Shown one piece after another: positions 7,991 through 16,383 of a DNA stretch of 47,872 nucleotides; within the stretch, counting starts at the first letter, position 1, and every line of letters begins with the position of its first letter. The notes under the pieces are model-generated. The model was not told the DNA's origin. It did no database searches and saw only the letters and a list, made by a program, of their open reading frames with translations. This DNA comes from Sulfurospirillum arsenophilum NBRC 109478 (GTDB lineage: Bacteria; Campylobacterota; Campylobacteria; Campylobacterales; Sulfurospirillaceae). A program made the translations under genes and the position numbers. Location: assembly GCF_000813345.1 (NCBI RefSeq), contig NZ_BBQF01000007.1, forward strand, positions 1 to 47,872. The letters are read 5' to 3'.

Positions 7991-10615
7991 ATGCAAAGTT
8001 TATATCTTCAAGCATACGACTACGATTCCCGTTTTCGTATCCTAAAAGGTCGGAAAATATCACTTGTTGTTTCAGCACTTTTAGTAGGAACAACATTACT
8101 ATATGCAGCACCAAGTGGCGGTGTCATCACAAGTGGTAGTGCTGCTATTTCACAAAGTGGTTCTATTACCAACATTGACCAATCAAGCCAAAAGGCATCT
8201 ATCAATTGGACAACTTTTTCTATTGGTTCTACTGAAACGGTTAATTTCAATCAACCAAACAGTTCAGCCATTACCCTCAATCGTGTCATTGGAAATGAAA
8301 AAAGTATCATTAATGGCGCTTTAAATGCCAATGGGCAAGTTTGGATTTTAAACAGTAATGGTGTTTTGTTTGGTAAAAATGCTTCAGTTAATACTGCAGG
8401 TCTTTTAGCAACCACAAAATTTTTAAGTGATGCAGATTTTCAAAAAGGTAACTACACATTTAAAGGTGATAGCAAAGAGAGCATTATCAACCAAGGTAGC
8501 ATAGATATTGCCAATAGCGGTTATGCTACATTGCTTGCTAATAATGTTTCCAATGAAGGAACCATCACGGCAGTCAAAGGCAAGATTGAACTGGTGGGTG
8601 CAAATGAAGTCTCCATCAATCTTAATGGCAACTCTTTGGTCAATCTCACTGTCAATAAAGGTATTTTAGACGCACTCGTTGAAAACAAAGGTGCACTGAT
8701 TGCTAATGGAGGTGAAGTTTACCTTACAACCAATGCTGTCAATGAGCTCTTACGTGGTGTTGTAAACAATACCGGTGTTATTGAAGCTAAAACACTGGAT
8801 GATGTTGCAGGAAAAATTACACTTTATGCACATGGTGGTATTGTTAATGCCGATGGTACACTTGATGCAAGTGCTACAACCTCTGGAAATGGTGGTTTTA
8901 TTGAGACATCAGGTGAAACTGTCAATATCGCAAAATCTTTACATGTAACAACACTTGCAGCACAAGGTAAAACAGGAAAATGGTTGATTGATCCTGTAAA
9001 CTATACGATTGCAGCGAGTGGTGGTAACGAAACTGGTGCTGCCTTAGCAGGAAGATTAGCAGGCACAAATATTGAAATTCAAGCAGACAATACGATTACC
9101 GTTAATGATGCTATCACGTGGAGTGCTAATAAGCTCACCCTTAATTCTGGTGGCAATATTTATCTCAATGCCGATCTTACAGCAACAGGAGCCGCAACAC
9201 TGGCATTTTACTATGGACAAGCTAGTGCAGATGGTGGAAGTAGCCGCTATACAGTGGCTGATGGTGTAAACATTTTAATCCCAACAGCCAGTGCTTTTAC
9301 ATGGAAGAAAGGCTCAGCGGGGACGCTTACAAATCTTATTTTAGATAATGGAAATCTTCGCTTTGGAAATGGAACAGAAGCCTCTATTAATGATACAGGC
9401 GCGCTACTTCAACCATGGTATTATGATAATGTAACCAATGGTAGAAATGGATGGTATAAACTCACTTATTCAAGCTATCCACTTGATTATGCAATTGGTA
9501 TTGGAGGAGTAGCAACAGCAGGGTGGAATAATAATGGAACCATTGTTACAACAGGGGACTATGGAAATCCTTATGCTGATATTGCGCCCCTTGTAACGAA
9601 TCAAAATCTTAATATTGCAGGTTATTATGAAAAAACTGGTTCGATTATTACTACAACAACAATGAATATTAGTGGTATCGGACCCATTACAGTTGAAGAT
9701 AAATATACTTTATTACCTGATACAAGTTACCTTAAAGCTACCACCACATTGATCAACAATACAGGATCAAGCCAATCTAATATACGTTTATGGGTTGGAA
9801 CAAGAGATGACTGGGTTGCGTTATCAGATGCAAATTATAAAACAAAAGGAAATATTACTTCAAATGGTTTTGAAACGATTACAAACCAAACAGATAGCTC
9901 TAATGCTATTATGATTTCAGAACAAACACTTACAAATGGAGCAGGTGCTGCAGTTTTATTTTATTCGACAACGGCAGGAACAAATACCGTTACTGATTGG
10001 TGCTGCTCTCTTGCGAATATTATTGACAAGAATCCAATAGATTCAGCTATTACTACGAATAGAGAAGATGGCTCTTATGGTATTTATTTGAATCTTGACA
10101 CTATTAGTAATAGTCAAAGAGGCAGTGTTACATGGTATTATGCGGCAGGACCTATTGCAGCCATTTCCAACGTCGTTGAACAAGTGGGGCAATCTTCTGG
10201 TGCCTCAACACCAACACCTCTTCCATCAACACCTCTTCCATCAACACCGCCTTCTGTTATCTCAGCTATTGTCAATAACACAGCAGTAACACAGCCGCAC
10301 GTTGACCTTCCACAACAACAGTCACATGTTGAAACGCCCTCCACGACACGTACACCACTTGCACAAGGTGGACACACTGTAGATGTCGTTTCTAGCCCAG
10401 AAGCGGGAGAAGCAACAACCTTGGTGACTATGGCAGAAATTCGCGAAATGCAAACATCTGGAGCTAGTGCAACAAGTGAAACACCTAGCAGTGGCACTAC
10501 GCCTATTCGTGTTCCACTGATGAGAGGCTCTTTAATTGATATCGTTGATGGTGGTGTAAAACTTCCTACTGGCATAGAACAAGAATTTTATGTGCTTGAT
10601 AATACAAAAAGATAA
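7991..10615 (+). CDS. Two-partner secretion exoprotein (TpsA, filamentous haemagglutinin-like)
   Basis: About 874 residues. An extended signal peptide (basic segment ILKGRK before the hydrophobic core, cleavage near LYA-AP around residue 39) precedes the TPS secretion domain, recognisable by the QVWILNSNGVLFGKNA motif and the series of N-G repeats typical of a right-handed beta-helix (to about residue 330, WLIDPVNY). The following 400 residues are beta-rich and not recognised, contain an adjacent cysteine pair (WCCS, near residue 670), and lead to a Pro/Ser/Thr linker and a charged C-terminus. The start at 7991 has AAGGGG 5 nt upstream and is preferred over the GTG at 7985. The protein is probably exported by the TpsB encoded 10 bp downstream. 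Adhesin, toxin or other role is unknown. Confidence 0.85.
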   Translation: MQSLYLQAYDYDSRFRILKGRKISLVVSALLVGTTLLYAAPSGGVITSGSAAISQSGSITNIDQSSQKASINWTTFSIGSTETVNFNQPNSSAITLNRVIGNEKSIINGALNANGQVWILNSNGVLFGKNASVNTAGLLATTKFLSDADFQKGNYTFKGDSKESIINQGSIDIANSGYATLLANNVSNEGTITAVKGKIELVGANEVSINLNGNSLVNLTVNKGILDALVENKGALIANGGEVYLTTNAVNELLRGVVNNTGVIEAKTLDDVAGKITLYAHGGIVNADGTLDASATTSGNGGFIETSGETVNIAKSLHVTTLAAQGKTGKWLIDPVNYTIAASGGNETGAALAGRLAGTNIEIQADNTITVNDAITWSANKLTLNSGGNIYLNADLTATGAATLAFYYGQASADGGSSRYTVADGVNILIPTASAFTWKKGSAGTLTNLILDNGNLRFGNGTEASINDTGALLQPWYYDNVTNGRNGWYKLTYSSYPLDYAIGIGGVATAGWNNNGTIVTTGDYGNPYADIAPLVTNQNLNIAGYYEKTGSIITTTTMNISGIGPITVEDKYTLLPDTSYLKATTTLINNTGSSQSNIRLWVGTRDDWVALSDANYKTKGNITSNGFETITNQTDSSNAIMISEQTLTNGAGAAVLFYSTTAGTNTVTDWCCSLANIIDKNPIDSAITTNREDGSYGIYLNLDTISNSQRGSVTWYYAAGPIAAISNVVEQVGQSSGASTPTPLPSTPLPSTPPSVISAIVNNTAVTQPHVDLPQQQSHVETPSTTRTPLAQGGHTVDVVSSPEAGEATTLVTMAEIREMQTSGASATSETPSSGTTPIRVPLMRGSLIDIVDGGVKLPTGIEQEFYVLDNTKR
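8938..8949. repeat. One-mismatch copy of TTTACATGTAAA in the TpsA gene
   Basis: TTTACATGTAAC in coding sequence, giving the residues SLHVTT. Confidence 0.6.
10214..10248 (+). repeat. 15-bp tandem repeat encoding LPSTP in the TpsA linker
   Basis: Two exact 15-bp units (10214-10228, 10229-10243) followed by the start of a third. They encode repeated LPSTP in a proline-rich linker. The unit is a multiple of three, so copy-number change would keep the frame. Confidence 0.8.
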
Positions 10616-10625
10616 GGAAAATTAG

Positions 10626-12689
10626 ATGGTTCATACACACACTAAACACCAAGTACTCGCTCTGTCTTTGATTGTTGCAAGTTCTCTTTTGGGAGTCGAA
10701 ATGCCTAATATTGGCTCTGCATTAAAAAGCATAGAGTCATCAAAAGAGCCAACTAAAGAAGCTCCAGCAATTCCACAAATTGAAATTCCTGAAAAGAAAA
10801 CTGAGAGTGTAGCACCGCCTACAAAAAGTATAGAAATACCACAAGCAATGCAGAAAGAACCCCGCATCCTCGTCAAAAGCTTTGAGTTTGTTGGTAATGA
10901 AGCGCTGAGTTCGTCAGAATTAAGAAGCGTCATCGCAGATATGGTCAACAAAGAATTAAGCGCTTCAGAGTTACTTGCCGTTGCCAATAAAATCACTGCG
11001 TACTATCAAAAAAAGGGTTTGTCTAAGGCTAAAGCATTTATCTATAAAAAAGATATTATCAATGGGACAGTGACCTTAACAATTCGAGCGAGAAACCATG
11101 AGAAAATAATGCAAGATCCCGATTTGCTGAAAGAAAACTCTATTTTGCAAAAACAAGAAGGTGTTCAAAAACAAGAAACGGTACAAACACCCCAAGCCAT
11201 ACAAACACTTTTTGTAAAAGCTTTTAAACTCAGTGGAAATAGTGCTCTCTCAGCCGAAGAACTACTTGCAGTTATAGCTGAAGAAGAAAACAAAAAACAC
11301 ACGTTTGCTTCTTTGGAGCAAACTGCTGCATTGATTACAAAGTATTATCGCACGAAAGGTTACTTTGTCGCGCGCGCGTATATTCCAAAACAATCACTTA
11401 AAGAGGGCACGGTAAAAATCAATGTCATAGAAGGTAACTATGGTGCGTTCAAGCTCAAAAACAGTTCTTTAGTCAATGATGAAACACTTCAAGGCATGCT
11501 TGATGATATTAAAGATGCCAACATTGTTAGTGTCAATACCCTAGAGCGAGCCATGCTCATTATCAACGATACTCCAGGTGCGCAAGTGGTTACCGCCGAT
11601 GTTATGCCAGGTGAGAAAGTCGGTACCTCGGATTTTTTAATTCAAACAGCAGAGACAAAACCATACAGTGCCTATATTTTAGGAGATAATTACGGCTCTC
11701 GCTACACAGGAGAATACCGAACAAGCTTTGGACTCAGCGCCAATTCGCCATTAGGATACGGTGATAAACTGGGGCTAACAGGTATTGTCTCAACCGAAAC
11801 CGATCTTAAAAATGGCAAACTCTACTACAATTTTCCACTTATGAGCAATGGACTTCGTGGTGAAATTAGCGCATCTAAAACCACGTACTCTCTAGCAGAG
11901 GAATATAAAAATCTTGATGCAGTGGGAAATGCGACCACACTGGAAGCTTCACTCATTTATCCACTCATTCGCACACGAGCAGAGACGCTGAATCTTACAC
12001 TTGGTTATGCAAACAAGCATATGAAAGATGAACTAAGAAGCTCTTCAACACTGACTAAAAAAGAATCCAACTCTGTAAATCTAGGCGCTAACTACACTGA
12101 AAATAGCCTTTTTTTAGGGTTTGAAAGTAGCACCACAGCTTCGATTACTTTCACTTACGGCAATCTTAGCTTTAACAACGCTGATGCGCTGGCAACAGAT
12201 CAAACAGGGCCTAAAACAGATGGAAATTATGGCAAAGTGATAGGAACGTTAGAGAAAAATATCGCTTTTGATCCAACCTACTCCATGATAGGTAGTTTTC
12301 GTTTTCAAAAAGCACTGGGAAATAAAAATTTAGATGGCTCGGAAGACTTTTCCTTAGGAGGAGCCTATGGCATTCGCGCGTTCCCCGATGGTGAACTAAG
12401 TGCTGAAAATGGCTATATCGTAGGTTTAGAGTTTTTCTATGCTTTACCAACATATGAAAATATCAGCTCAAAAGCCAGTATTTTCATCGACCAAGGCTAT
12501 GCAAGAATGGAAAACCCAACAGGAGCAACCGATCCACGCAATCTCTCAGATATTGGGCTAGGTTATCAAGCCAATTACAAAGACTTTTTTGCCAAAGCGC
12601 AATTTGCTAGAGTTATGGGAGGCGCAAACGTGACAAGCGAACCAAATTATCAAAATAAAGTCCTTGTTCAAATCGGATGGGTATATTAA
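10626..12689 (+). CDS. Two-partner secretion outer-membrane transporter (TpsB, ShlB/FhaC family)
   Basis: 687 residues. A signal peptide is followed by a charged linker (25-80), POTRA-like modules at about 80-155, 196-270 and 271-343, and a 16-strand-type barrel (344-687). The barrel carries the GAYGIRAFPDGE motif near 575, equivalent to the VRGY/F loop-6 motif of FhaC. It should translocate the upstream TpsA across the outer membrane. The first two POTRA modules resemble each other (GNEALSSSEL...YYQKKG and GNSALSAEEL...YYRTKG), suggesting duplication, and are joined by a Gln/Lys-rich repeat linker (173-193). AAGGAAAA precedes the ATG; the gap to TpsA is 10 bp. Confidence 0.9.
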   Translation: MVHTHTKHQVLALSLIVASSLLGVEMPNIGSALKSIESSKEPTKEAPAIPQIEIPEKKTESVAPPTKSIEIPQAMQKEPRILVKSFEFVGNEALSSSELRSVIADMVNKELSASELLAVANKITAYYQKKGLSKAKAFIYKKDIINGTVTLTIRARNHEKIMQDPDLLKENSILQKQEGVQKQETVQTPQAIQTLFVKAFKLSGNSALSAEELLAVIAEEENKKHTFASLEQTAALITKYYRTKGYFVARAYIPKQSLKEGTVKINVIEGNYGAFKLKNSSLVNDETLQGMLDDIKDANIVSVNTLERAMLIINDTPGAQVVTADVMPGEKVGTSDFLIQTAETKPYSAYILGDNYGSRYTGEYRTSFGLSANSPLGYGDKLGLTGIVSTETDLKNGKLYYNFPLMSNGLRGEISASKTTYSLAEEYKNLDAVGNATTLEASLIYPLIRTRAETLNLTLGYANKHMKDELRSSSTLTKKESNSVNLGANYTENSLFLGFESSTTASITFTYGNLSFNNADALATDQTGPKTDGNYGKVIGTLEKNIAFDPTYSMIGSFRFQKALGNKNLDGSEDFSLGGAYGIRAFPDGELSAENGYIVGLEFFYALPTYENISSKASIFIDQGYARMENPTGATDPRNLSDIGLGYQANYKDFFAKAQFARVMGGANVTSEPNYQNKVLVQIGWVY

Positions 12690-12707
12690 TGAGTGGCCTA
12701 TTTTTTA

Positions 12708-12741
12708 TTTTACATGTAAGGAAAAATCCTTACATGTAAAA
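12708..12741. terminator. 15-bp perfect hairpin after the TpsB gene, made of two ACATGT palindromes
   Basis: Perfect stem 12708-12722 with 12727-12741 and a 4-nt A loop. Each arm contains a one-mismatch copy of TTTACATGTAAA. No T-run follows on the plus strand. It probably ends or protects the tps transcript. Confidence 0.65.
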
Positions 12742-12745
12742 CCAC

Positions 12746-12910
12746 TTAAACTTTCTCAATGCGTACAGGTATCGCTTGTCTTGCGTTAGAACCGACCACA
12801 AAATCATCCAAATACGCCGTTTCTCCAAACCGTAATCTCGATTTTGACATGCAAATATCCAAAAGAAAAATGTCTGGTTTATGCTCAAAAAAAACAAGAG
12901 GATTGTGCAT
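12746..12910 (-). CDS. Possible small ORF, 54 residues, unrecognised
   Basis: This open frame on the minus strand starts at ATG 12908-12910 and ends at TAA 12746-12748. The peptide begins MHNPLVFFEHKPDIF and ends NARQAIPVRIEKV; its composition looks like real protein rather than random translation, and it reads like the C-terminal end of a longer protein. The AAAGG in front of the ATG is too close (1 nt), and an in-frame TAG lies eight codons upstream, so it is either a small gene with a poor start or the remnant of a decayed gene. It occupies most of the 268-bp gap between tpsB and the EAL gene; a competing 69-codon frame on the plus strand looks less protein-like. Confidence 0.3.
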   Translation of the reverse strand: MHNPLVFFEHKPDIFLLDICMSKSRLRFGETAYLDDFVVGSNARQAIPVRIEKV

Positions 12911-12957
12911 ACCTTTCTTTATAAAAAAGGACTATGCTAACGCACATGTAAAGATTT

Positions 12958-14727
12958 TTAATGTTTGATGACACCTAAATCCACACAAGCAATATGTGTT
13001 GGTGAAGCTTTTGCACTTTTTTTCAATACGCCAAAGATTTCATTGAGTTCATTATCGTCCAGATCGTGTTGATAGCCAAAGCCATGGCAAATCACTGCCG
13101 CACTGACGGTCATCAAAGAGAATGGCTGAATCTGCCCATCGCGATTTTTAGCCATGATATAGCCAGAACTGAGCCCTTGTTCACAGTAAAAGCTTTTAAT
13201 ATCTTCCGAAAATTTATTGACAATCTCCCAAACAATGCCATACACTTTTTCAAAGGTATCGTCATCTTTCAAACTCCAACCTAAAAAAAAGTCATCGCCC
13301 CCAACATGCCCTACCAAACACTCATCAAATCCTACAGAGCTTTTAAGAATGTCTGCAAAAAGCGTTATGGCACGGTCGCCCTTGCGAAACCCATAGTAGT
13401 CATTGAAAGGTTTGAAGTTGTCAAAGTCGAAATATGCCATCATGACCTTCTCTTTACTATCCATTGCGTTCGCAACAAACTCGTTAATGATGCGGTTGCC
13501 CGAAAGCCCAGTGAGAGGATTTTGATCTTTGGCATCGACAATATTTTTTTCATTGACAATATCCAGCAACACTTTGGAGCTAAGATACCCCACGTATTTT
13601 TCATTTTCGGTAATCAAGATAGCATCGTTATCATCATCAAAGGCATAAATTTTCAAAATTTTCTCGATGGGATCATTGATGTCCGCACGTCCACAATGTG
13701 AAATGATATTTTTAAGGCTTCCTTGCGTTATATTTGAAAGCAACGCTTTGCCATAATTGGAGTAGATATACGCTTTTATATCGCCGTCTTTGATAATACC
13801 AAGTGGCGTGAAGTCACGTGCAAGCACAGGGACAAAATGAGTTTTTTTATCGCTTTTAAGCACATCATATACCTCGTTAATATGTGAATCAACAAAGACG
13901 GTATGACTTTTTTGAAGGTATTTTTCAATGTTTGAGATTTTGCCACTTTTACGTTTATCATTTTGCGATACCAATTTGAGATGTTCATAACTTGAAACGA
14001 TCTGCGTGACATCACACGTAGGCTTTTGAACAAAATAACCTTGCACCATATTGCAGCCAAGTTTTTTGCATTCAATGTATTCATCTTCACATTCAACACC
14101 TTCAGCAATCGTAAAAATACCCATAGCTTGGGCAATTTGAACGATGGAGCTGACAAAAAGCTTCTTCTTTTTACTCAGATGAATATCGCTGATAAAAAAG
14201 CGATCTATCTTGATGAAATTGGGGTCCGCATTAAAAAGCATCTGAAGCCCTGAAAATCCAACACCAAAGTCATCAATCGCCATCCTATAACCTTGTTGTT
14301 TATAAAGATTCAGTACCAGTTTATCGACTCCTGCATACATACCCACTTGGTGCTTTTCGGAGAGTTCAAAACAGATATTGGAAGTATCCATCTCATAGGT
14401 AGAAAGCAGTTCGCACGTGTAACCTGTCTTAAAATCGGGCATCATCGTGATGCGATTGTCAAGATTGTAAAAGAGTTTGATGTGTTTGGAAAAAGGAAGA
14501 AGCGAAAATTTATGAATCGCTTTTTCACGCAATATAACATCAATCGCATAGAGTGTTTTTTCACTGTATGCCGAATCAAAAATGCAGTCAATCGTTGTAA
14601 ATCCAGCAGGTTCGTAATTGCGTATCAATGCTTCAACCGCGTAAAGTTTTCCAGTGTAAATATTGACAATAGGTTGAAAGGCAAAATCCGCCACTTCGAT
14701 AAGTTTTTGCCATTTTTCGTTTAACAT
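12958..14727 (-). CDS. EAL-CBS-GGDEF cyclic-di-GMP signalling protein
   Basis: 589 residues from the ATG at 14725-14727. This start has AAGGA 10 nt upstream; a frame beginning six codons earlier has no ribosome site. Order: EAL domain (about 10-255), a CBS pair (about 270-400), GGDEF domain (about 410-575). The phosphodiesterase residues look intact: EAL at 32-34, YNLDN, ELSE, DDFG at 151-154, IKID, AEGVE and QGYFVQKP. The GGDEF signature is GGDDF, so cyclase activity is uncertain and the domain may be regulatory. No membrane segment or signal peptide, so it is cytoplasmic. The CBS pair probably senses an adenine nucleotide. It follows a strongly folded leader (14747-14878). Confidence 0.9.
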   Translation of the reverse strand: MLNEKWQKLIEVADFAFQPIVNIYTGKLYAVEALIRNYEPAGFTTIDCIFDSAYSEKTLYAIDVILREKAIHKFSLLPFSKHIKLFYNLDNRITMMPDFKTGYTCELLSTYEMDTSNICFELSEKHQVGMYAGVDKLVLNLYKQQGYRMAIDDFGVGFSGLQMLFNADPNFIKIDRFFISDIHLSKKKKLFVSSIVQIAQAMGIFTIAEGVECEDEYIECKKLGCNMVQGYFVQKPTCDVTQIVSSYEHLKLVSQNDKRKSGKISNIEKYLQKSHTVFVDSHINEVYDVLKSDKKTHFVPVLARDFTPLGIIKDGDIKAYIYSNYGKALLSNITQGSLKNIISHCGRADINDPIEKILKIYAFDDDNDAILITENEKYVGYLSSKVLLDIVNEKNIVDAKDQNPLTGLSGNRIINEFVANAMDSKEKVMMAYFDFDNFKPFNDYYGFRKGDRAITLFADILKSSVGFDECLVGHVGGDDFFLGWSLKDDDTFEKVYGIVWEIVNKFSEDIKSFYCEQGLSSGYIMAKNRDGQIQPFSLMTVSAAVICHGFGYQHDLDDNELNEIFGVLKKSAKASPTHIACVDLGVIKH

Positions 14728-14746
14728 TGCGTATGATTCCTTCATT

Positions 14747-14878
14747 AAAGTTCTATAAGAACTTTTTACACGTCTTTAAAGCAAAGCTCTAAAGACTACG
14801 TTAACACTAGGTTTTCCTCGGCGGAATGCCCACGCACTTTGAGTGCTCCGAGTTCTTGCAAAATTCATTTTGCAAGAA
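14747..14878. other. Folded non-coding block with four consecutive hairpins
   Basis: Hairpins at 14747-14765 (8-bp stem AAAGTTCT/AGAACTTT), 14772-14796 (7 bp plus 3 bp, one mismatch), 14817-14852 (outer CTCGG/CCGAG around GCACT/AGTGC) and 14853-14878 (11-bp perfect stem, 4-nt loop). On the minus strand this is the 5' leader of the EAL-CBS-GGDEF gene. It does not match the cyclic-di-GMP riboswitch consensus that I can recall. It could be a leader RNA, a small RNA or a decayed repeat element. Confidence 0.5.
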
Positions 14879-14933
14879 GCCTATTCAATGAAGAAAATCA
14901 TACTCTCAAGCGATTACTAAATCATTACATGTA

Positions 14934-14945
14934 AAGCGTTTAGTC
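14934..14945. repeat. One-mismatch copy of TTTACATGTAAA at the end of the Cys-rich lipoprotein gene
   Basis: ATTACATGTAAA, overlapping the stop region of the gene at 14940-15536. Confidence 0.6.
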
Positions 14946-15536
14946 GCAATTTTCCACGCAGATTTTATGCGGTATCACTTGTCCACCACACCCTACAAAA
15001 CAGTTATCGTAGTTCTGTTCACAACCGCAATTGGTGGTACAAAAACTCTGCTGATTGACTAAAATTTGCTCAAACGTTGGACGAGCTGGAACCCAAGGTT
15101 CGCGTGGACGGTCATGACTTAAACGGTTCATATAGTGACGTAATTCATCGCGCTTTTTGCACGCGTAAGGATCTCGATCTCGCTCACATTGGCTTTGATA
15201 ATGGCTAAGATCACGACTGTAATCGTAATAGTCTCTCTGCCAACGATGAAGTTCAAACTGATACTGCGAGTAATCCATTTGATAACGACTGTACGCCCTC
15301 TCATAGGCACGTTGTTCATCTACCTCGACCGCTTTGGCTTTGGCATAGGCATCATCCAAGCAGTATTGGTAATTGCGTTGACACTGATTTTGACAGCCTT
15401 GACGTATGCTTTCACAGCTACTGAGACAGGATTTCGACACCCCTGAAATGGGAGGAATATATTCATTTTTGATGACATAGCGTGGTCCACATCCGACAAA
15501 AAGCAGAGCGATAAACACCCAAAGGAAATGTTGCAT
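14940..15536 (-). CDS. Cysteine- and tyrosine-rich lipoprotein, unknown function
   Basis: 198 residues with a lipoprotein signal (hydrophobic 1-14, lipobox FVGC, lipidated Cys16), so it is anchored in the inner or outer membrane facing the periplasm. Fifteen cysteines fall in two clusters: 37-59 (SCLSSCESIRQGCQNQC) and the C-terminus (CTTNCGC...NC...GC). Between them lies a long helical, Tyr/Arg/Gln-rich stretch (about 62-140) that looks like a coiled coil. The symmetric Cys clusters suggest disulfides or metal binding. Not recognised as a named family. AGAGGCTCT precedes the ATG and a TATAAT lies at 15565-15570, so it has its own promoter. Confidence 0.75.
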   Translation of the reverse strand: MQHFLWVFIALLFVGCGPRYVIKNEYIPPISGVSKSCLSSCESIRQGCQNQCQRNYQYCLDDAYAKAKAVEVDEQRAYERAYSRYQMDYSQYQFELHRWQRDYYDYSRDLSHYQSQCERDRDPYACKKRDELRHYMNRLSHDRPREPWVPARPTFEQILVNQQSFCTTNCGCEQNYDNCFVGCGGQVIPHKICVENCD

Positions 15537-15564
15537 AGAGCCTCTTTTAAATATTTTGGCGTAT

Positions 15565-15570
15565 TATAGA
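15565..15570 (-). promoter_or_regulatory. -10 box (TATAAT) of the Cys-rich lipoprotein gene
   Basis: Perfect TATAAT on the minus strand, 28 nt before the start codon, in the 95-bp gap after the FetB-like gene. Confidence 0.6.
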
Positions 15571-15631
15571 ATAAAATTGTGAAGTTTATTTGAAATTTTA
15601 AGGTTGAGAAAAATAAGAGTCGCGTTTAGTG

Positions 15632-16324
15632 TCAACTCTCTTTGTGTGCAATGTACGTGAGATAGAGAATATTGCTCATAGCGCCACTGCTTAAGATCAT
15701 CGCCATAACCACAATCTGATAGCGAACAGCAATGAGCGGGTCAACCCCTGAAAGTATCTGCCCTGTCATCATGCCGGGTAAGGAGACAAATCCAACGGCT
15801 AAGAAAGAGTTGATTTGAGGAATCATCGAAGCTTTGAATGCAATCGCTCTGGCTTTTTCTTTTTCGTGATGTTCTCGCTCCTTCTCATAACGCTCTGCAC
15901 ACAATGAGATAGCATTCATAGCATTCGCATAGATCATGCCAGCAAGAGGAATAACAAAGCGAGGCTCCAATGGATTTTCAAGATCCAAAACTCCCCACAA
16001 AACCAGTGCAAGATTGAAAGAACCTCCAAGTGCGATAGCACCAAGAATGGCAAAATACGTTTGCAGGTCTTTATGACGAATATTACGCCTGGCAATCAGT
16101 GAAGCTGCTGTCATCATCACCGCAACCAAAAGAGCTAAAAGCCAAAGTGAATTGGTGCTAAACAATGAGGTTAAAACATACCCAATCAAAATCAGCTGTA
16201 CACTCATCCTCAGTGTTGCAAGCGCTATTTCTGTTTTTTTGCCGACCCATGCATAATAATAAAAAGCAACTATGAAAAGAGGTGGAAGCATATAGAGTAG
16301 ATTAAGAAGAGGAATATTTTGCAT
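15632..16324 (-). CDS. FetB-like ABC transporter permease (UPF0014 family)
   Basis: 230 residues with about seven membrane segments. The C-terminal FVSLPGMMTGQILSGVDP and RYQIVVM segments are the signature of the UPF0014/FetB family, whose E. coli member works with the ATPase FetA in iron export. A charged cytoplasmic loop (AERYEKEREHHEKEKARA) sits in the middle. The start ATG has AAAGG upstream. No FetA-type ATPase gene is next to it: its neighbours are pycA upstream and a lipoprotein downstream, so the partner must be elsewhere or the protein works differently. Substrate is inferred from the family only. Confidence 0.8.
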   Translation of the reverse strand: MQNIPLLNLLYMLPPLFIVAFYYYAWVGKKTEIALATLRMSVQLILIGYVLTSLFSTNSLWLLALLVAVMMTAASLIARRNIRHKDLQTYFAILGAIALGGSFNLALVLWGVLDLENPLEPRFVIPLAGMIYANAMNAISLCAERYEKEREHHEKEKARAIAFKASMIPQINSFLAVGFVSLPGMMTGQILSGVDPLIAVRYQIVVMAMILSSGAMSNILYLTYIAHKES

Positions 16325-16335
16325 AATGTGCCTTT

Positions 16336-16365
16336 AAAAAAGCAGAGGTATGCAAAAAGCATACC
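16336..16365 (-). terminator. Rho-independent terminator after pycA
   Basis: Stem GGTATGC/GCATACC (16347-16353, 16359-16365) with a 5-nt loop, followed on the minus strand by TCTGC and six T. It separates pycA from the FetB-like gene. Confidence 0.75.
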
Positions 16366-16383
16366 CCGTAGAAGACGATGTGA

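Noticed and set aside
10138-10575. 145-codon minus-strand frame within the TpsA gene
   Set aside because: A shadow of the Pro/Thr-rich coding region on the opposite strand, without a ribosome site.
7678-12741. Integration of the tps operon at tRNA-Phe
   Set aside because: No direct repeat of the tRNA 3' end and no integrase gene were seen downstream.
12759-12968. 69-codon plus-strand frame after tpsB
   Set aside because: Composition is not protein-like and it overlaps the 3' end of the EAL gene; the opposite strand holds a more plausible short frame.
14747-14878. Cyclic-di-GMP riboswitch ahead of the EAL-CBS-GGDEF gene
   Set aside because: The folded leader does not show the conserved GEMM core bases that I can recall, so only an unspecified structured RNA is claimed.
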